A stretch of DNA of 64,000 nt from JAZDFP01 sp043801445 (GTDB taxonomy: Bacteria > Planctomycetota > MHYJ01 > JACQXL01), in the NCBI GenBank assembly GCA_043801445.1, contig JAZDMB010000057.1, positions 1 to 64,000 of the forward strand, read 5' to 3'. Shown piece after piece: positions 19,684 through 28,434 of this stretch (within the stretch, counting starts at the first letter, position 1; the number at the start of each line of letters is the position of its first letter). The notes below the pieces were generated by a model that was not told where the DNA came from, made no database searches, and was given only the letters and a program-made list of their open reading frames with translations. Position numbers and translations under genes: made by a program.

Positions 19684-20339
19684 AGTGCTGATTTAAACAA
19701 CACATCGGCGAGCAGGAAATCATCCTCTGAAAGAAGCCCCCGGGCAATATTACGGTGCCGAGCAAAGGTCGTGCCAGGAATGGTTTGCTTATTCAGGCAA
19801 GCAGCAAAAACTATAGACGAGGTAAACGGCAGCGTCAGCGAATACGCCATCAACTTATCGTGCTCGTCAAACGAGCACTCTGATATGTTCAGCCCGTATT
19901 TACCGAAAAATGTCCTGAAGAATCCGGCGGCGGTTCTATCGGACTCACTTATAATAATCGCATTCTCATCCTTGAGCGAATCCATTTTAGCAAAAGTCGG
20001 CCCGAACATCGGATGCACCGATGCGAATCGGAACCCGCTTTTCTGATAATACCGCGGCAGTTCGCCCTTAATCGAAGCCACATCTGAAATAATGCAGTCT
20101 GATGTCAGATATTTAATAACTGACTCGAAAGCGCTGACAATATTTTGGATATTAACGGCATTGATAAGTATTGCCGGCTTGAAAGACTCAAGTTCCATCA
20201 GCCCGGAAAGGATCTTCACATTGTTAGCGTTCTTAGTTTTAGTTGAATCAATATCATAAACCGCTACTTCGTTATCAGAGGCAATGCCTTTTGCCAACCA
20301 TGAACCCATCTTACCGAAACCTATCACCGCAATCTTCAT
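19668..20339 (-). CDS. tyrA: Prephenate dehydrogenase, apparently frameshifted near its 3' end
   Basis: 223 residues from ATG 20339, which has GGAGG 7 bases upstream and overlaps the pheA stop by 4 bases. The N-terminus is a Rossmann fold (KIAVIGFGKMGSWLAKG). SVASIKGELP-type, SVHPMFGPTFA and LMAYSLTLPF segments match the TyrA family, which oxidises prephenate to 4-hydroxyphenylpyruvate with NAD(P). The frame ends early, and the expected C-terminal helix continues in the +1 frame to 19565. This could be a sequencing or assembly error, a real mutation or, less likely, recoding. The NADP-binding and catalytic half is intact. Confidence 0.82.
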   Translation of the reverse strand: MKIAVIGFGKMGSWLAKGIASDNEVAVYDIDSTKTKNANNVKILSGLMELESFKPAILINAVNIQNIVSAFESVIKYLTSDCIISDVASIKGELPRYYQKSGFRFASVHPMFGPTFAKMDSLKDENAIIISESDRTAAGFFRTFFGKYGLNISECSFDEHDKLMAYSLTLPFTSSIVFAACLNKQTIPGTTFARHRNIARGLLSEDDFLLADVLFKSALVSTT

Positions 20340-21409
20340 AATACTGCCTCCTTGTAGCAACCGAGAAATTTGAACATCACGGACTTCTGCTGAACCGATT
20401 CCAGCGCCTTAATTACTTTTGTATCCCGGTCTAACCCTTGAAAATCAAGAAAGAAAGCATATTTACCTGGGTCGTTACGTATCGGCCTTGATTCTATCCG
20501 GGTCAGGTTTATATCGGCATCAGAGAATATCTCTATCACCGTAAAGAGCGTACCAGCCTCATGCTTGGTAGAAAAAACAATGGAACATTTATTACCCGGT
20601 TCTTTACTTGGTTCCTTTGCCAGGATAAGGAATCGTGTAAAATTAGATTTGTTATCCTCTATTTCTTCTTTAATTATCTCCAGATTATAAAGTTCGGCGC
20701 AGGATTTAGAGGCGATAGCCGCGGCGGCTTTGGCTCTGGTATCAGAAATCATCTTAGCCGCACCAGCCGTATCGTAAAACGGTATCGGTTCCAGATTATT
20801 CCTGGATAAGAATCCCCGGCACTGGGCAAGCGCCTGCGGATGCGAATAAACCATCTTTATCTCGCGGTAATCTGTCTCCGGCAACGCCAGAAGCGAATGA
20901 TGTATCGGAAGTTTTACCTCTCCTACTATCTTAAGGTCGGTCATAACCAACAGATCATTTACCTCTGTGACCGCGCCTTCAAGCGAGTTCTCTACCGGCA
21001 CAATACCGAAATCAATCTGTCCCTCGCTAACCACCTCAAAAACATCTGAAAATTCCCTGCAAGGAAGCGGCACCATAGCTTTATCAAAACTAATTACGGC
21101 GACCTCACCATAGGCGCCGTGCTCTCCCTGAAAACCTATGGACTTAAGATTCTGTTCCTGGATCCGCTTGCTTTCCATAATTATCTCATTAAACAATTTC
21201 TCTGAAAAGTCCGGCCTGACAAGACCCTGCGAATGTTTCTGGATGTTGCCGATTACCATTTGCTCTCTTTTGGGGTCGGTAACAACATCCTTTAATTTTC
21301 TAATTCTCATTACATATTCCATCCGTTCATTCAGCAGTTTAATTATCCGAAAATCAATCAAGTCCACCTTTTTGCGCACCTCGTTTAAATCAATTTTCAT
21401 ATCTGTCAT
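20336..21409 (-). CDS. pheA: Bifunctional chorismate mutase/prephenate dehydratase
   Basis: 357 residues from ATG 21409, chosen because AGAGGTG sits 6-8 bases upstream; a GTG at 21418 is also in frame. Residues 1-90 are an AroQ-type chorismate mutase (LNEVRKKVDLIDFRIIKLLNERM). Residues 90-270 are a prephenate dehydratase (GFQGEHGAYGE, GIVPVENSLEGAV, NFTRFLIL). Residues about 275-355 are an ACT domain (GTLFTVIEIFSDADINLTRIESRP) that should sense phenylalanine. It lies between the DAHP synthase and tyrA, so chorismate flows to both Phe and Tyr from one transcript. Confidence 0.96.
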   Translation of the reverse strand: MTDMKIDLNEVRKKVDLIDFRIIKLLNERMEYVMRIRKLKDVVTDPKREQMVIGNIQKHSQGLVRPDFSEKLFNEIIMESKRIQEQNLKSIGFQGEHGAYGEVAVISFDKAMVPLPCREFSDVFEVVSEGQIDFGIVPVENSLEGAVTEVNDLLVMTDLKIVGEVKLPIHHSLLALPETDYREIKMVYSHPQALAQCRGFLSRNNLEPIPFYDTAGAAKMISDTRAKAAAAIASKSCAELYNLEIIKEEIEDNKSNFTRFLILAKEPSKEPGNKCSIVFSTKHEAGTLFTVIEIFSDADINLTRIESRPIRNDPGKYAFFLDFQGLDRDTKVIKALESVQQKSVMFKFLGCYKEAVL

Positions 21410-21423
21410 ATGCATCACCTCTA

Positions 21424-22254
21424 TTAATGGGTTAATCCTATCATAAATTTCCTGAGCGCTGATATTTTCTTCATCATATCCGAAAACTGCGCGGGTGTAA
21501 GCGACTGCTCCTTATCGCTGAGCGCCTCAGCCGGATTCCGGTGCACCTCAACCATAATCCCGTCTGCACCGCAGGCAATTGCGGCAAGACTCATCGGCGT
21601 GATAAGACTTAACCGCCCGGTCGCATGCGATGGGTCAACAATTATCGGCAGATGCGTCAACTCCTTAATCGCCGGAATCGCACTCAGATCAAGGGTATTA
21701 CGCGTATATGTCTCAAAGGTTCTTATGCCACGCTCACAGAGTATCACTTTCGGATTGCCGGCATTAAGAATATATTCGGCACAGTTCAATAATTCATCGA
21801 TTGTGGAATCCATTCCCCTTTTAAGAAGCACCGGTTTATCTATCTTGCCGACCTCTTTGAGTAGCGAGAAATTCTGGATATTTCGCGCACCTATCTGAAG
21901 GACATCGGCATACTCTGATACCCAAGAAACATCTCTGGTATCAAGCACTTCAGTAACTACAGGCAATCCGGTTTCTTCGCCTGCCTTTTTAAGCAGCTTA
22001 AGTCCTTTGAGTCCGAGTCCCTGGAATGCATAAGGAGAAGTCCTCGGCTTAAATGCGCCGCCGCGCAGCATATCTGCCCCGGCGTCTTTTACAGCCCATG
22101 CAGTTTCTTTCATCTGACTCTCGCTCTCAATACTACATGGACCGGCGATAACAACAAAACCATAGCCAATCCTGACATTCCCAACTTTGATAATAGTTCT
22201 TGCCTGGCCTTCCAGTTTTGCCAGTTTGATATTTTTTATATCTATGTTCTTCAT
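21424..22254 (-). CDS. aroF: DAHP synthase, short form
   Basis: 276 residues: the catalytic domain with only a short N-terminal extension. Motifs are [59 protein letters not shown] and VDPSHATG. It lacks most of the ferredoxin-like regulatory domain seen in the paralogue at 18541-19557, so it may be less feedback-controlled. It lies 10 bases after trpA, at the junction between the trp and Phe/Tyr halves of the operon. Confidence 0.93.
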   Translation of the reverse strand: MKNIDIKNIKLAKLEGQARTIIKVGNVRIGYGFVVIAGPCSIESESQMKETAWAVKDAGADMLRGGAFKPRTSPYAFQGLGLKGLKLLKKAGEETGLPVVTEVLDTRDVSWVSEYADVLQIGARNIQNFSLLKEVGKIDKPVLLKRGMDSTIDELLNCAEYILNAGNPKVILCERGIRTFETYTRNTLDLSAIPAIKELTHLPIIVDPSHATGRLSLITPMSLAAIACGADGIMVEVHRNPAEALSDKEQSLTPAQFSDMMKKISALRKFMIGLTH

Positions 22255-22264
22255 AAGATTTTCG

Positions 22265-23032
22265 TTATATTATCTTTTGTTTCACTTGCTTCAAAAACCT
22301 ACCAACCAGAGCCGATGACTTCATTTTTACCAATGTACTGCCGATGATTACACCATCGCATAAAGCCGCAACATCTTTTGCCTGCCGGGGTGTCGAGATA
22401 CCGAATCCAATACAGAGTGGTTTGCTGGTTATACGCCTGATTCTACGCGCCACGGACGGCAGATAATCGGGAAGACTTTTACGTTCACCGGTCACACCGG
22501 CAACAGAAACTAGATATATAAAACCGGTTGTCCGCGAGGCGATGAAACGTATACGTTTCGAAGATGTAGTCGGCGCAATAAGATAATTAATCGCGATACC
22601 GGCCCGCGCTGCCTCCTTTTCTACCAGCATGCCTCCTTCAGGTATCAGGTCAGGAATAATCAACCCGCTTACCCCGCTATTTTTACATTCTTTTATGAAT
22701 CGTTTTACTCCGTATCTCAATACCGGATTAATATATGTCATAATTACAAGCGGAGCCTGAATTTTGTCAGCCAAACGTCTTGTGGATTTAAACATCCGCT
22801 CTATAGTAAAACCATGCGTTAAGGCATAGTGCGATGAATGCTGTATCACCAGCCCATCTGCCAAGGGGTCTGAAAACGGCAGTCCGATTTCTATTATATC
22901 CGCGCCTGCCTCTGCTGCCGCAATGACTGACTTCTCAAAGTTTTTCTGTGAAGGATACAGAGCGGTAAAATAAGGTATCAATGCTCTGGAACCTTTCCGC
23001 CTTAAGTTATCAAACAGATGTTTATAAATCAT
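22265..23032 (-). CDS. trpA: Tryptophan synthase alpha subunit
   Basis: 255 residues. It cleaves indole-3-glycerol phosphate to indole, which is channelled to TrpB. Visible motifs are [30 protein letters not shown] (catalytic Glu and Asp), [20 protein letters not shown] and CIGFGISTP. It is TIM-barrel length for the family. It follows trpB after a 112-base gap that contains a palindromic element, an unusual spacing for trpBA. Confidence 0.96.
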   Translation of the reverse strand: MIYKHLFDNLRRKGSRALIPYFTALYPSQKNFEKSVIAAAEAGADIIEIGLPFSDPLADGLVIQHSSHYALTHGFTIERMFKSTRRLADKIQAPLVIMTYINPVLRYGVKRFIKECKNSGVSGLIIPDLIPEGGMLVEKEAARAGIAINYLIAPTTSSKRIRFIASRTTGFIYLVSVAGVTGERKSLPDYLPSVARRIRRITSKPLCIGFGISTPRQAKDVAALCDGVIIGSTLVKMKSSALVGRFLKQVKQKII

Positions 23033-23083
23033 AAATAAAAAATTCAGTAAACAGATTTAGCTGATGAAGCGGAATTATAAATA

Positions 23084-23113
23084 CCCGCCTGACCGGATAT
23101 CCAGTCGGGCAGG
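23084..23113. repeat. CCCGCCTG/CGGGCAGG palindrome between trpB and trpA
   Basis: CCCGCCTGACCGGAT and ATCCAGTCGGGCAGG form an imperfect dyad. It is flanked by GTTTAATCCG/CGGATTAAAC-like words. It is one of at least eleven copies of this family in the window. Confidence 0.7.
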
Positions 23114-23144
23114 TCTGTTTTATCTGTTTAATCCGCTTACTTAA

Positions 23145-24299
23145 TTAATAATTCGCAACTATAGATAGGTCTTTATCGCCCCGGCCGGATAGACAAACCA
23201 CGATTATAGTATTTCTTGAAACAGACCGTGTCAGTTTCCGAGTATAGGCAATCGCATGGGCTGATTCCAATGCCGGAATAATCCCTTCGTATCTGGTCAA
23301 TTCCTTAAATGCGTTCACGGCTTCGTCATCGGTTACTGAAATATATTTTACCGCGCCGATGTCTTTAAGGTAACTGTGCTCCGGTCCCACACCCGGATAA
23401 TCAAGTCCGGCTGAGACCGAGTGAGTCGGTTTTATCTGGCCATCTTTATCCTGAAGAAGATAACTGTATGAGCCGTGGAGAACGCCGGGCATGCCTTTCG
23501 ATAAGGTTGCCGAGTGTTCATTCGTATTCAATCCTCTGCCGGCCGCCTCAACTCCTATCTTCTTTACGCTCTTATATTTCAAGAATGGATAAAACATCCC
23601 TATCGCATTTGACCCGCCGCCTACACAGGCAATAAGATAATCAGGTGGTCGGCGGATTTGCTTTTTAGTTTCCTGTCCGATAACGGACTGAAAATCACGA
23701 ACCATTGTCGGATATGGATGAGGTCCAACCACCGAACCAATCAGGTAATGCGTTGTCTTAATATTAGTAATCCAATCCCTGATTGCCTCGTTGATAGCAT
23801 CCTTAAGTGTTTTAGTACCGCTATGAACTGCTCTGACTTCGGCGCCGAGTAGTTGCATCCTGGCGACATTTGGAGATTGTCTCTTTATGTCAGTCGCTCC
23901 CATATAAATAGTGCATTTCAATCCAAACAGAGCAGCCACAGTAGCGGTTGCCACACCGTGTTGTCCTGCGCCGGTCTCGGCTATGATACGACGTTTGCCC
24001 ATCTGCTGCGCCAGGAGCGCCTGACCTAAACAGTTATTTATCTTATGAGCGCCGGTATACGCCAGGTCCTCGCGTTTGAGATATATTTTGGCGCCATATC
24101 GTTTGCTTAAGTTAGAGGCATAATATAATGGCGTCGGCCGTCCGGCATAACTCTTCAAATAATAATTAAGTAATGACTGAAACTGCTTATCTTTTTTAGC
24201 TTTGTCGTAGGCAACGGTTAGTTCATCCAGTGCCGGAATAATCGTCTCAGGCACAAATCGCCCGCCATAAGGCCCGAATTTACCATAAGTATGATTCAT
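23145..24299 (-). CDS. trpB: Tryptophan synthase beta subunit
   Basis: 384 residues. The PLP enzyme condenses indole and serine. The PLP lysine is in [34 protein letters not shown] and SGRGDKD (cofactor phosphate and ring contacts) are present. The sequence is of the classic TrpB1 type. The Shine-Dalgarno GGGGAGG lies within the trpF 3' end, and that segment adjoins a palindromic repeat (24311-24340). Confidence 0.97.
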   Translation of the reverse strand: MNHTYGKFGPYGGRFVPETIIPALDELTVAYDKAKKDKQFQSLLNYYLKSYAGRPTPLYYASNLSKRYGAKIYLKREDLAYTGAHKINNCLGQALLAQQMGKRRIIAETGAGQHGVATATVAALFGLKCTIYMGATDIKRQSPNVARMQLLGAEVRAVHSGTKTLKDAINEAIRDWITNIKTTHYLIGSVVGPHPYPTMVRDFQSVIGQETKKQIRRPPDYLIACVGGGSNAIGMFYPFLKYKSVKKIGVEAAGRGLNTNEHSATLSKGMPGVLHGSYSYLLQDKDGQIKPTHSVSAGLDYPGVGPEHSYLKDIGAVKYISVTDDEAVNAFKELTRYEGIIPALESAHAIAYTRKLTRSVSRNTIIVVCLSGRGDKDLSIVANY

Positions 24300-24302
24300 A
24301 TT

Positions 24303-24935
24303 TTAACCTCCCCGCCCGACCGAATGGTCATTCGGGCAGGTTACCGCTTTAATAAACGCTTTCATCTTATCATTGTTCTTCTTACCCGGTTTCTTCTCGA
24401 CTCCTGAAGAGACATCAACCCCATAAGGTCTGACAGCCATGATTATCTGTGCTACATTATCCGGCGTAAGCCCGCCGGCCAGTATCATATTACCCAATCT
24501 TGCGGCCTGCCTGGCAATTCGCACATCTATCAATTGTCCGCTTCCGCCATATCTTGAATCCAGAATAAAGTTCTGAACACCATATCTCTGTATTGATTTA
24601 ATTACCAGCGGACTATCTACCCTGAACACTTTTAGCGCATAAGGACAAAGCGCATTAAAATATTTTCTATCTTCATCACCGTGCAACTGAACAATATTAA
24701 AACCGCAATAATTCATCAATGATTTAACCTGTTTAAGCGGAGCATTAACAAATACTCCGACCTTGATAGCAAATGGCGGCAGCCTGCTGATAATACTCCT
24801 GGCCATATCCGGTGTTATGCGCCTTGGGCTCGGCGCCATAACAAAGCCAACTGCATCCGCACCGCAATCTATCGCATCAGCCGCATCGCGATAATTAGTG
24901 ATGCCGCATATTTTAATTTTAATATTATTTGCCAT
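24303..24935 (-). CDS. trpF: Phosphoribosylanthranilate isomerase
   Basis: 210 residues. It isomerises PRA to CdRP in Trp synthesis. Motifs are KICGITNYRDA, GADAVGFVMAPSPRRI, VQLHGDED and LAGGLTPDNV, with GVDVSSGVE as the phosphate-binding end. The first 11 bases overlap the end of trpC. The final residues (CPNDHSVGRGG) are encoded by a palindromic repeat, giving an atypical C-terminal tail beyond the usual end near KAFIKAV. The fold is otherwise complete. Confidence 0.95.
   Translation of the reverse strand: MANNIKIKICGITNYRDAADAIDCGADAVGFVMAPSPRRITPDMARSIISRLPPFAIKVGVFVNAPLKQVKSLMNYCGFNIVQLHGDEDRKYFNALCPYALKVFRVDSPLVIKSIQRYGVQNFILDSRYGGSGQLIDVRIARQAARLGNMILAGGLTPDNVAQIIMAVRPYGVDVSSGVEKKPGKKNNDKMKAFIKAVTCPNDHSVGRGG
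24311..24340. repeat. Palindromic element in the 3' end of trpF
   Basis: CCCGCCCGACCGAAT faces ATTCGGGCAGG across GGTC. It encodes the last dozen trpF codons, and its edge adjoins the trpB ribosome-binding site. Confidence 0.7.
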
Positions 24936-25716
24936 ATATCAATTCTCGTAATTTCTTGCCGGGTGACGATGATTCAAGCAGTGTACCACCTATAAGAAAT
25001 CCATTCGCACCTTCTCTAATCAACCGGTTCATCTGTTTCCGGTTTTTCATCCCGCTTTCTATTATTTTTATTACGCTCAACGGTATAAAAGTTAATAGCC
25101 GTGATGCGGTATTCAAATCCACTTTCAGTGTGGCTAAATTACGGTTATTTATGCCGATAATACTATCCGGATTATGCCAAAGAAATCCTACCGCGGCATC
25201 AAGTTCAACCTTATTATGAACCTCAACCAATGCCGCCATCCCCAATTTAGCGGCGATGTTCCATAATTTTATCAGTTTCTTATCCGGCAGGATAGCGGCA
25301 ATCAACAAGACCGCATCAGCCCCATAAGCGCGAGATTGATAAATCTGATACTCATCAATAATAAAATCCTTACGCAGGACCGGAATATTAATGCAGGCTT
25401 TAACCTGCTGTAGGTCCGCCAGCGAGCCGCCGAAGTACCTATCATCGGTCAAAACAGAGATAGCCGATGCGCCGCTCTTTTCATATTCCTGAGCCAGGGC
25501 GATGCAATTAATCACATTCGGAAACTCCTTAGTGGGCGACCGCCTTTTTATCTCGGCAATTATGCCGCTCCCTTTAAGGATGGCATCACCTAATTTCTTC
25601 GGCTTAGGCAGTATGGCTATCCGTGATTTCAGGTAAGAAAACGGCTCCGTCCTTTTGTTCTTCCGGACGGATTCATTTTTATATTTAATAACATTTTCAA
25701 GGAATGTTAATTTCAT
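24925..25716 (-). CDS. trpC: Indole-3-glycerol phosphate synthase
   Basis: 263 residues. It closes the indole ring from CdRP. Motifs are IIAEIKRRSPTK (catalytic Lys), SVLTDDRYFGGSLADL, PVLRKDFIIDEYQIYQSRA, GINNRNLATLKVD and ESGMKNRKQMNRL. The ATG overlaps the trpD stop (ATGA), and the end overlaps trpF by 11 bases, so translation is probably coupled. Confidence 0.96.
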   Translation of the reverse strand: MKLTFLENVIKYKNESVRKNKRTEPFSYLKSRIAILPKPKKLGDAILKGSGIIAEIKRRSPTKEFPNVINCIALAQEYEKSGASAISVLTDDRYFGGSLADLQQVKACINIPVLRKDFIIDEYQIYQSRAYGADAVLLIAAILPDKKLIKLWNIAAKLGMAALVEVHNKVELDAAVGFLWHNPDSIIGINNRNLATLKVDLNTASRLLTFIPLSVIKIIESGMKNRKQMNRLIREGANGFLIGGTLLESSSPGKKLRELIYGK

Positions 25717-26723
25717 AGGCGATTGGACTCCTTAATAAATTCTTCCATCTTTCTGCGTGCTTTACCTGAATCAATTGCCTCGGCAGCAAGCAGTAAACCG
25801 TCTTTAACACCGGATGATTTATCACTGATGAATAATGCGGCAGCGGCATTGAGCAGCACTGCATCACGCGCAATTGATTTCTCACCTCTTAAAACCGATT
25901 GTAATATTCGGATACTCTCATCAATATTGTTCACGGACAATGTCTCAATCTTACCGCCCATGATACCAAGTTCTTCCGGAATTATTTCTGTTTCCTTGAT
26001 AGAATTATCGGAAAGCAGAATACATTCGGTCCTTTGAGCCGGAGATATTTCATCCAGCCCGTCTTTGCTATGCACTACCAGTGCGCTGCGGTGCCCCAAT
26101 TCCTTAAGAACTGATACAATCAACCGGCATTTGGAACCGTCATATATTCCGATTAACTGCCTCGTAACGCCAGCCGGATTACAGAGCGGCCCAAGAATAT
26201 TGAATACGGTCGGGATACCGAGCGCCGTCCTGACCGCCGCGACATTCTTCATCGCCGGATGGAAATTCGGCGCAAATAAAAAGGTGTATCCGATTTCATT
26301 CAGGCATTTTTCAGCTCTTTCCGGCGAGATATTAACCTTTGCACCGAGTTTTTCCAATATATCAGCGCTGCCGCAACGGCTGGAAACACTGCGGTTACCG
26401 TGCTTGGCAACGGCTACCCCGCAAGCCGCCACGACAAACGAAGCAGTAGTGGAAATATTGAATGTGCTTTTCCGGTCGCCGCCTGTTCCGCACAGGTCAA
26501 TCGCATTTTCACCGCCTTTGATAGATACCATCTTTTCGCGCATTGCCTGGACAAAACCAACGACCTCATCGACACTTTCTTTCTTGGTCTTTAAGGCAAC
26601 AAGGAATGCGGCAGTCTGAACCGGCTCAACCTTGCCGGAGATTATATTCAGCATCGCCTGTCTGGCATCAGCACGGGACAAATCATCACCATCGGCTATG
26701 CGTAACAAATATTCCTTAATCAT
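25713..26723 (-). CDS. trpD: Anthranilate phosphoribosyltransferase
   Basis: 336 residues. It transfers phosphoribose from PRPP to anthranilate. Motifs are DLCGTGGDRKSTFNIST (PRPP loop), KHGNRSVSSRCGSADILEKLG, HPAMKNVAAVR and VVHSKDGLDE. It is not fused to trpG. It is separated from trpG by a repeat-lipoprotein gene, an interruption of the expected trpE-G-D order. Confidence 0.96.
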   Translation of the reverse strand: MIKEYLLRIADGDDLSRADARQAMLNIISGKVEPVQTAAFLVALKTKKESVDEVVGFVQAMREKMVSIKGGENAIDLCGTGGDRKSTFNISTTASFVVAACGVAVAKHGNRSVSSRCGSADILEKLGAKVNISPERAEKCLNEIGYTFLFAPNFHPAMKNVAAVRTALGIPTVFNILGPLCNPAGVTRQLIGIYDGSKCRLIVSVLKELGHRSALVVHSKDGLDEISPAQRTECILLSDNSIKETEIIPEELGIMGGKIETLSVNNIDESIRILQSVLRGEKSIARDAVLLNAAAALFISDKSSGVKDGLLLAAEAIDSGKARRKMEEFIKESNRL

Positions 26724-26779
26724 ATTTCATCTATCCTCTATTAACATCTGGGAACCGTTCCCGGATATCAAAACTGTTC

Positions 26780-27664
26780 TTATTTTCCCCCATTTTTCGG
26801 CTCGGGATAAAACTCGTATTCATAGACGATTTGCTCTATCGGAATTTCCTTAACCTTACCGGATTCTTCTTTTATCTCATACTTAGTACTTTCAATCCGA
26901 TTGTTTTTGTCATCATATTTGGAAAGATATTTCGATATTAACTTCCTATCAGCCGTATACCTATTCCATTCAATCTGATTGCCTCTGTCATCATATTTGT
27001 AAGGATATTTGCGTTCTAACTTACTATCGGCATCATACCAAACTTGCTCAACAAGATTGCTTTTGTCATCATATTTGTAAAGAGTCTTCCGTTCTAACTT
27101 ACCACTGGCATCATACCGAGCCTGCTTAATCGGATTGCCTTTGCCATCATATTTATAAAGAAATTTAACTATTAATTTACCACCGGCATCATACCGAGCC
27201 TGCTCAATCGGATTGCTTTTGTCATCATATTTATAAAGATACTTAGACTGTAATTTACCATTGGCATCATATAAAATTACCTCAATCTCATTGCCCTTGT
27301 CATCATATTTGGAAAGACACTTTGATATTAACTTACCGTCAGCCGTATACTGCTCCCCTTCAATTGGATTGTCCTTGTCATCATATTTTAAAAGAAACTT
27401 CGATATTAACTGCCCATTAAACACATACAAATCCCACTCAATCTGATTGCCCTTATTATCATATTGGTAAATCTTCTTAGAGTCGAAGACCTTTATGTAT
27501 TCGCCTGATTCTTCTACGAACTTATAGTTTATTTCTGTTTTCGTCTTGAGTCCTTCTGGTACTTTTTCCTTTTTCTCTTTAGCAAAAGAGGGATTAGATC
27601 CGATGCATCCGCCCAGCCAGACGAATAACCCGAGTAAGATTATGAACATTATTTTATTCTTCAT
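26780..27664 (-). CDS. Repeat lipoprotein lodged inside the trp operon
   Basis: 294 residues. The signal peptide ends in lipobox LGGC (Cys20). From about residue 65 there are eight or so tandem units of about 28 residues built around KYDDKGNxIExxxYDAxGKL and ending KxLY. They resemble the beta-hairpin repeats of YwqK/MORN-like or RHS-like proteins. Units are similar at DNA level too, which suggests recent expansion. It is co-directional between trpG and trpD with 131- and 56-base gaps, the first containing an ACACGAAT repeat. No link to tryptophan synthesis is known, and it looks like an insertion. Role unknown. Confidence 0.72.
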   Translation of the reverse strand: MKNKIMFIILLGLFVWLGGCIGSNPSFAKEKKEKVPEGLKTKTEINYKFVEESGEYIKVFDSKKIYQYDNKGNQIEWDLYVFNGQLISKFLLKYDDKDNPIEGEQYTADGKLISKCLSKYDDKGNEIEVILYDANGKLQSKYLYKYDDKSNPIEQARYDAGGKLIVKFLYKYDGKGNPIKQARYDASGKLERKTLYKYDDKSNLVEQVWYDADSKLERKYPYKYDDRGNQIEWNRYTADRKLISKYLSKYDDKNNRIESTKYEIKEESGKVKEIPIEQIVYEYEFYPEPKNGGK

Positions 27665-27696
27665 TTTTATACTTTTCTATACTGCAAGAAAAAGAG

Positions 27697-27787
27697 AAAC
27701 ACGAATGGAACGAATACCAAAAATAATACGAAAGAACAGTTGATAATTAATTCGTGTAATTCGCCTTTATTCGTCCTATTCGTGTTT
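27697..27787. repeat. ACACGAAT inverted repeat
   Basis: AAACACGAATGGAACGAAT on the left mirrors ATTCGTCCTATTCGTGTTT on the right, separated by an AT-rich centre. It lies between trpG and the repeat lipoprotein. Relatives are at 29914-30000, 33656-33745 and 51397-51440. Confidence 0.6.
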
Positions 27788-27795
27788 ATACTTTC

Positions 27796-28434
27796 CTATA
27801 ACCTCAGAAAATTCTCTAATAACTGTTTGCCTTCCGCAGTCATATAAGACTCCGGATGGAACTGGACACCCTCCACCGGCACATCCTTCATCCTGATACC
27901 CATAATCTCGCCGTCTGAAGTATAGGCGCTTATCTCAAAGCGTTTAGGCAAAGTCTTTTCATCCACGATTAATGAATGGTATCTGGCTGCGACAAACGGG
28001 TTGCTTAATCCTTCATAGATGGTCTTGCTATCGTGGTAAACCTTTGAGGTCTTGCCATGCACCGGCGCCTTTGCGCGAATGACTTTTCCGCCGAAGATAT
28101 AAGACATACACTGGTGCCCGAGGCACACCCCGAGAATCGGTATCTTACCTGCAAAGTGCTTTATCAGTTGATTGGAAATGCCGGCATCCTCAGGCCGTTT
28201 GGGACCCGGCGAAATAACCAGATGAGACGGCTTTAAGCGCTTGGCAGCCGAGAGTGAAATCTTATCGTTGCGAAATACCTTTATTGCGCCTGAAACAACG
28301 GGATTTAACTGATTCTGTTTAATCCTGTTGTTGGGCAGCCGCTGCGACTTTCTCGTCTTTGTCATAATGATTTCCCCGAATGCCTGAACCAGATTATAAG
28401 TAAATGAATCGTAATTATCTATAAGTAAAATCAT
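27796..28434 (-). CDS. trpG: Anthranilate synthase glutaminase subunit with an in-frame insertion
   Basis: 212 residues against the usual 187-195. The glutaminase feeds ammonia to TrpE. Key parts are LIDNYDSFTYNLVQ, SPGPKRPEDAG, GVCLGHQ (nucleophile Cys), MHGKTS-type PVHGKTS and GVQFHPES (His/Glu of the triad). Residues about 22-49 are extra, between GEI and KVFRNDK, where family members run straight through. That stretch is encoded by an AACAACGGGATT/AATCCTGTTGTT palindrome. The ATG overlaps the trpE stop by 4 bases. PabA-type dual use is possible because no pabA is seen. Confidence 0.93.
   Translation of the reverse strand: MILLIDNYDSFTYNLVQAFGEIIMTKTRKSQRLPNNRIKQNQLNPVVSGAIKVFRNDKISLSAAKRLKPSHLVISPGPKRPEDAGISNQLIKHFAGKIPILGVCLGHQCMSYIFGGKVIRAKAPVHGKTSKVYHDSKTIYEGLSNPFVAARYHSLIVDEKTLPKRFEISAYTSDGEIMGIRMKDVPVEGVQFHPESYMTAEGKQLLENFLRL
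28288..28340. repeat. Palindromic insertion inside trpG
   Basis: AACAACGGGATT (28294-28305) and AATCCTGTTGTT (28321-28332) form an imperfect dyad within trpG. Similar GGATTAAACTGATTAA words occur outside genes at 29855-29880 and 35440-35460. Confidence 0.55.

Noticed and set aside
19565..19765. Separate 66-codon gene after tyrA
   Set aside because: Only its second half is protein-like and it reads as the displaced tyrA C-terminus; the first half overlaps tyrA out of frame.
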